Both the position numbers and the translations under genes were made by a program. Source: an uncultured Clostridia bacterium (GTDB taxonomy: Bacteria; Bacillota; Clostridia; Lachnospirales; CAMVHY01). From it: a DNA stretch of 7,500 nucleotides. The notes below the pieces were generated by a model. The model saw only the letters and a list, made by a program, of their open reading frames with translations. It did not search any database and was not told where the DNA came from. The stretch lies in the NCBI GenBank assembly GCA_947167415.1, contig CAMVHY010000066.1, forward strand, positions 1-7,500, written 5' to 3'. Of the stretch, positions 4,624 through 7,500 are shown piece after piece (position 1 is the stretch's first letter; each line of letters opens with the position of its first letter).

Positions 4624-7500
4624 TTATTTATACAAATTCGCCATATTCGTCATATCTATACTTTGACTTATTTCTAAATTTCCTTTTGTGTAATCGCTAT
4701 TTACATCCACATTCTCAATGATGTGTGATTTTTGAATCAAACTAGTTTCGATGACTTTCCTTTTTTTCATGTTTTGCCTAAAACTTTGTAACTCATTATA
4801 TTCTTTACGACCCTTATTTTCTGCTTCTCTTAACTTGCTAAAGATAGGATCTATAGCAAGTCCACTAAGCTTATTTTTCAAATCTTTAACATAAACAATA
4901 TATGCGACCAAAAACACAATTCCGATAATAAGAGAAAAACATGTAAATAACAAGATGAATGATGCTTTTGCTAACAAGTTTATAAATATATTATTTTGGT
5001 TAAAATAATGCCATGCATCAGAGAGAGCATCACAACATGCATTACAAAAACTCTTTTCCCATACTTGGTTCTCATCTATTATTTTTTCTAAGAATTCATC
5101 AATTGCTCCAGGTGCAAATAAATTCGCCAACGGAAGAACAACTTGCCCTTCTGGTTTTGAATAACAGTTATTTTTTTTATCTATTTCCATAAAATTGGAT
5201 TTTGTAACGTGTTGTTTAGTTTCATTGTCGAGTTCATAGTTAACATAATTGCGAGCAAACGTACATATTTCTATTTTTTCGTCTAAACTTAAATCTATAC
5301 TTACACCTTCAAGCAAAATATCTAAAAACGCCAGCGGTAATCCCCAAGTGTCATTTTCATATTTTTGACTTCTGATTTGCCCCATACGAACAAAAATTTG
5401 GTTGCATTCAACTTCCGTTCCTGTTTGTAGAATTCTTCGAGTTTCCTCTATATTTTTATTAAATCTTCTATGCGACCACCAGCGCAACCACCAACTTATA
5501 TTTTTAAATTTTTTCCGTTTTACAGCTAGCGTAGCATAATAAAATGCTTGAATATAATTAACAACAGTAAATCTATATGCTGGACTGTCACCGTCGCCCA
5601 TATTCATCTTATTTGAATTATAACAGTAAAAAGCATCCGGCAACGGTTTTTCCCCTTTATCAATCACACTAGATGTGTAGAGCTTAACTTCATGAATAAA
5701 CTTTGTACCAGAATAACTCTCAAAAAATTCTGACCTCATCGCTGTCATTCGTTCCTTTACAAATTTCTGATCTCCATTGTCTGCATTTCCATGAACTGAT
5801 TCTACCCAAGTATAAAACATGGCACTTATAGCTTTTTTTAAAAATTCTTTATTCACGTCTATATGCATATTCTGTTTTAAAAAAGTAATAAACTCAGCAC
5901 AATCCACATCCTCAAAACTTTTTTCAAATTCCTCTTTGTTATCCGGCAAAATATGGTTAAATACATTGCCAATCTGTTCTTTAAATTTATTAAAACTTTC
6001 GTTTAATAACTTCGCTGTCTCATGAGCTTTTAAACCTGCTGTAACAAAATTGAATTTGAAATTATCTGCTACATACTCAACCTGTGAAATATTTCTTGTT
6101 ATTGGTTTCCCATTTGTGTCTTTACATTTTATTTGTTTTGTTGTTTGGATTGTTTTAACAGGATTTTCCCAATCGCTTTCATTGTAATAAATTTCACATA
6201 CCAATTTGTCTCTTATTTTTTCTTTGTTTAACAGTTCATTTCCAAATTTATTTTCTATAGTTTTAATGATTGATTTTACGCCCGAAGCTAAATTTTCTTT
6301 TTCTTCATCCGGTAAGTTTTTAAAATAACTAGTAAGAAGAGGTGCAATAACTTTTTTTATTAGATACTCAAAATTACATTGATCTTGCATTCGCATACCA
6401 TTATCTAATGCTTCTATAAGCCCATTATTATATGCATCACAAAAACTATTTATAAATTGATTTATTTTAGAATCTATTGCTTGATCTGCATTCCCTATGT
6501 TATTGTAAGCATTATTATATGTGTTAATTTCACCGCTTGGAAGCATTTGATTTTGCTCAAAGTAAATTCTAAATAAATTATTAACATCCCCTATAAACTT
6601 ATCTGCATAGACCTCTACCTCATGATCTATATCTTTTTCAACATTACTAATCTGGTTAAAAATTTCTTGATCGCTAATTTCTTTGTTTTCTGGAAACACA
6701 TCATCATTTATGCCGATTATATTTATATCTTCTTCAATATGCTCTTCTTTAACTTTGTCTTTAACTTTAATATCACCATATTCATCGGTAATTTCATATT
6801 CGTTTTCATCCAAAAACCATTTTAAACCTGTTTTAGTGATTCTCTTGCCTAAATCAGTTAATAGAGACGTTTTTGCTTCGTAACCCTCTACATTTGTTCC
6901 ATAACTTTGATCATAACTAACTTTATCAAACAAAAAATTTGCACCGTACTTACTAAAGTGTAAAATTTCATTCCCATTGTCATTCCTCCCGAGATGATAA
7001 CGATTCAATTTAAACATAGAATTTTTATCAAATATAGAAAATAGTTCAAATTCCTCAGAATCAATGTGATTGAAATCACCATTTCCTTTTCCACGAATCG
7101 GAACATTGTAAAATAAAATTTTATCATCTTCAGGCTTAGACAATAACCTTGCAGTATTATAGATATGATAGCCTTCTATTTTTTCAACTAAGTTTTCAAG
7201 ATCCTGCAACGTCAAACCATAAGCCTTAGATATTTTCGTTTCCCACTCATGTTGATCTTTTATTTTTTTCAAAGCTAGCAAAAACGTAATTGCGGAACTG
7301 CCGACACCAAAAACATCACGATTTAATTTTTGAGCAGTAGTCAAATCATTTCTTTGATATTTATTTAATGAACCATTGACAGCGTCATCGTAAGGATCAA
7401 GCCCTAATTTATCAAATTGATCTTTGATCGTACTACCTGTTTTACAAGTATTACTAATATCGCTGGCTATTATCACTTCATCGTTATCAAAAAGAATATG
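4624..7500 (-). CDS. Large unrecognised protein with one C-terminal membrane segment (N-terminus beyond the window)
   Basis: The frame is open from the window edge to TAA at 4626-4624, at least 958 codons. A GTG at 7476 is possible, but it has no ribosome binding site and open codons precede it (HILFDNDE), so the gene is probably cut at the edge. Residues below count from that GTG. The protein is mostly polar and helix-rich, with an acidic stretch around 245-300, a tryptophan-rich basic patch SWWLRWWSHRRF near 661-672, a Cys cluster CNACC near 811-815, and one strong hydrophobic helix at about 837-862. A charged tail of about 88 residues (REAENKGRKEYNELQSFRQN within it) follows. I recognise no enzyme motif, repeat, nucleotide-binding site or secretion signal. 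It looks like a tail-proximal membrane-anchored protein with a large domain on one side. Its DNA is visibly less AT-extreme than the yabQ-divIC stretch. No terminator follows directly, so it may be co-transcribed with the small membrane protein. Confidence 0.8.
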   Translation of the reverse strand, partial: HILFDNDEVIIASDISNTCKTGSTIKDQFDKLGLDPYDDAVNGSLNKYQRNDLTTAQKLNRDVFGVGSSAITFLLALKKIKDQHEWETKISKAYGLTLQDLENLVEKIEGYHIYNTARLLSKPEDDKILFYNVPIRGKGNGDFNHIDSEEFELFSIFDKNSMFKLNRYHLGRNDNGNEILHFSKYGANFLFDKVSYDQSYGTNVEGYEAKTSLLTDLGKRITKTGLKWFLDENEYEITDEYGDIKVKDKVKEEHIEEDINIIGINDDVFPENKEISDQEIFNQISNVEKDIDHEVEVYADKFIGDVNNLFRIYFEQNQMLPSGEINTYNNAYNNIGNADQAIDSKINQFINSFCDAYNNGLIEALDNGMRMQDQCNFEYLIKKVIAPLLTSYFKNLPDEEKENLASGVKSIIKTIENKFGNELLNKEKIRDKLVCEIYYNESDWENPVKTIQTTKQIKCKDTNGKPITRNISQVEYVADNFKFNFVTAGLKAHETAKLLNESFNKFKEQIGNVFNHILPDNKEEFEKSFEDVDCAEFITFLKQNMHIDVNKEFLKKAISAMFYTWVESVHGNADNGDQKFVKERMTAMRSEFFESYSGTKFIHEVKLYTSSVIDKGEKPLPDAFYCYNSNKMNMGDGDSPAYRFTVVNYIQAFYYATLAVKRKKFKNISWWLRWWSHRRFNKNIEETRRILQTGTEVECNQIFVRMGQIRSQKYENDTWGLPLAFLDILLEGVSIDLSLDEKIEICTFARNYVNYELDNETKQHVTKSNFMEIDKKNNCYSKPEGQVVLPLANLFAPGAIDEFLEKIIDENQVWEKSFCNACCDALSDAWHYFNQNNIFINLLAKASFILLFTCFSLIIGIVFLVAYIVYVKDLKNKLSGLAIDPIFSKLREAENKGRKEYNELQSFRQNMKKRKVIETSLIQKSHIIENVDVNSDYTKGNLEISQSIDMTNMANLYK

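Noticed and set aside
6622..6883. Plus-strand frames of about 66 codons inside the large gene
   Set aside because: They lie antisense to an acidic, AT-rich coding stretch, overlap each other in different frames, and have Phe/Ile-rich shadow translations without start signals.
7474..7476. GTG as the true start of the large protein
   Set aside because: No Shine-Dalgarno sequence lies upstream, and the frame stays open to the window edge, so the start is more likely outside the window.

Overview
This window is very AT-rich, and every gene I can support reads on the minus strand. YabP and YabQ occur only in endospore-forming Firmicutes, so the organism is most likely a clostridial-type Firmicute. 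Several signs suggest a genome under strong AT drift, possibly reduced or host-associated (inference): long A/T homopolymers, Phe- and Lys-heavy proteins, a divIC with an in-frame stop, an ispE that has lost its kinase glycine motifs, and a shredded transposase. I cannot name the genus.

Layout, in the direction of transcription (high to low coordinates). (1) From 7500 to 4624 runs a large unrecognised protein with one membrane segment near its C-terminus. Its frame is open to the window edge, so its N-terminus is missing. (2) About 200 bp of regulatory-looking DNA with two inverted repeats leads into a 76-residue two-helix membrane protein (4426-4196), followed by a hairpin terminator (4075-4045). 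(3) A compact sporulation/division cluster follows: yabP (3976-3698), yabQ (3688-3167), a divIC-type gene with an internal TAA (3074-2739), ispE (2736-1858) and a secreted NlpC/P60-like cysteine peptidase (1810-965), ending at a hairpin terminator (953-911). (4) From 910 to 584 there is no recognisable gene. (5) From 583 to 5 lies a decayed IS5-type transposase in at least three reading frames.

The order yabP-yabQ-divIC is the classical Firmicute arrangement. ispE and the peptidase directly behind it are not in the order I know from Bacillus subtilis. YabP and YabQ serve the forespore envelope and cortex, DivIC the division septum, and the peptidase probably peptidoglycan, so the cluster is cell-envelope themed.

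The observations most worth a second look are the divIC reading frame, broken by TAA between A-tracts and next to a run of 23 T, and the IspE homologue, which keeps the catalytic Lys and Asp but has lost both glycine-rich nucleotide-binding motifs. Next come the unrecognised large membrane protein and the hairpin that would cover the ribosome binding site of the small membrane protein. I see no CRISPR array, tRNA, rRNA or recognisable defence system.
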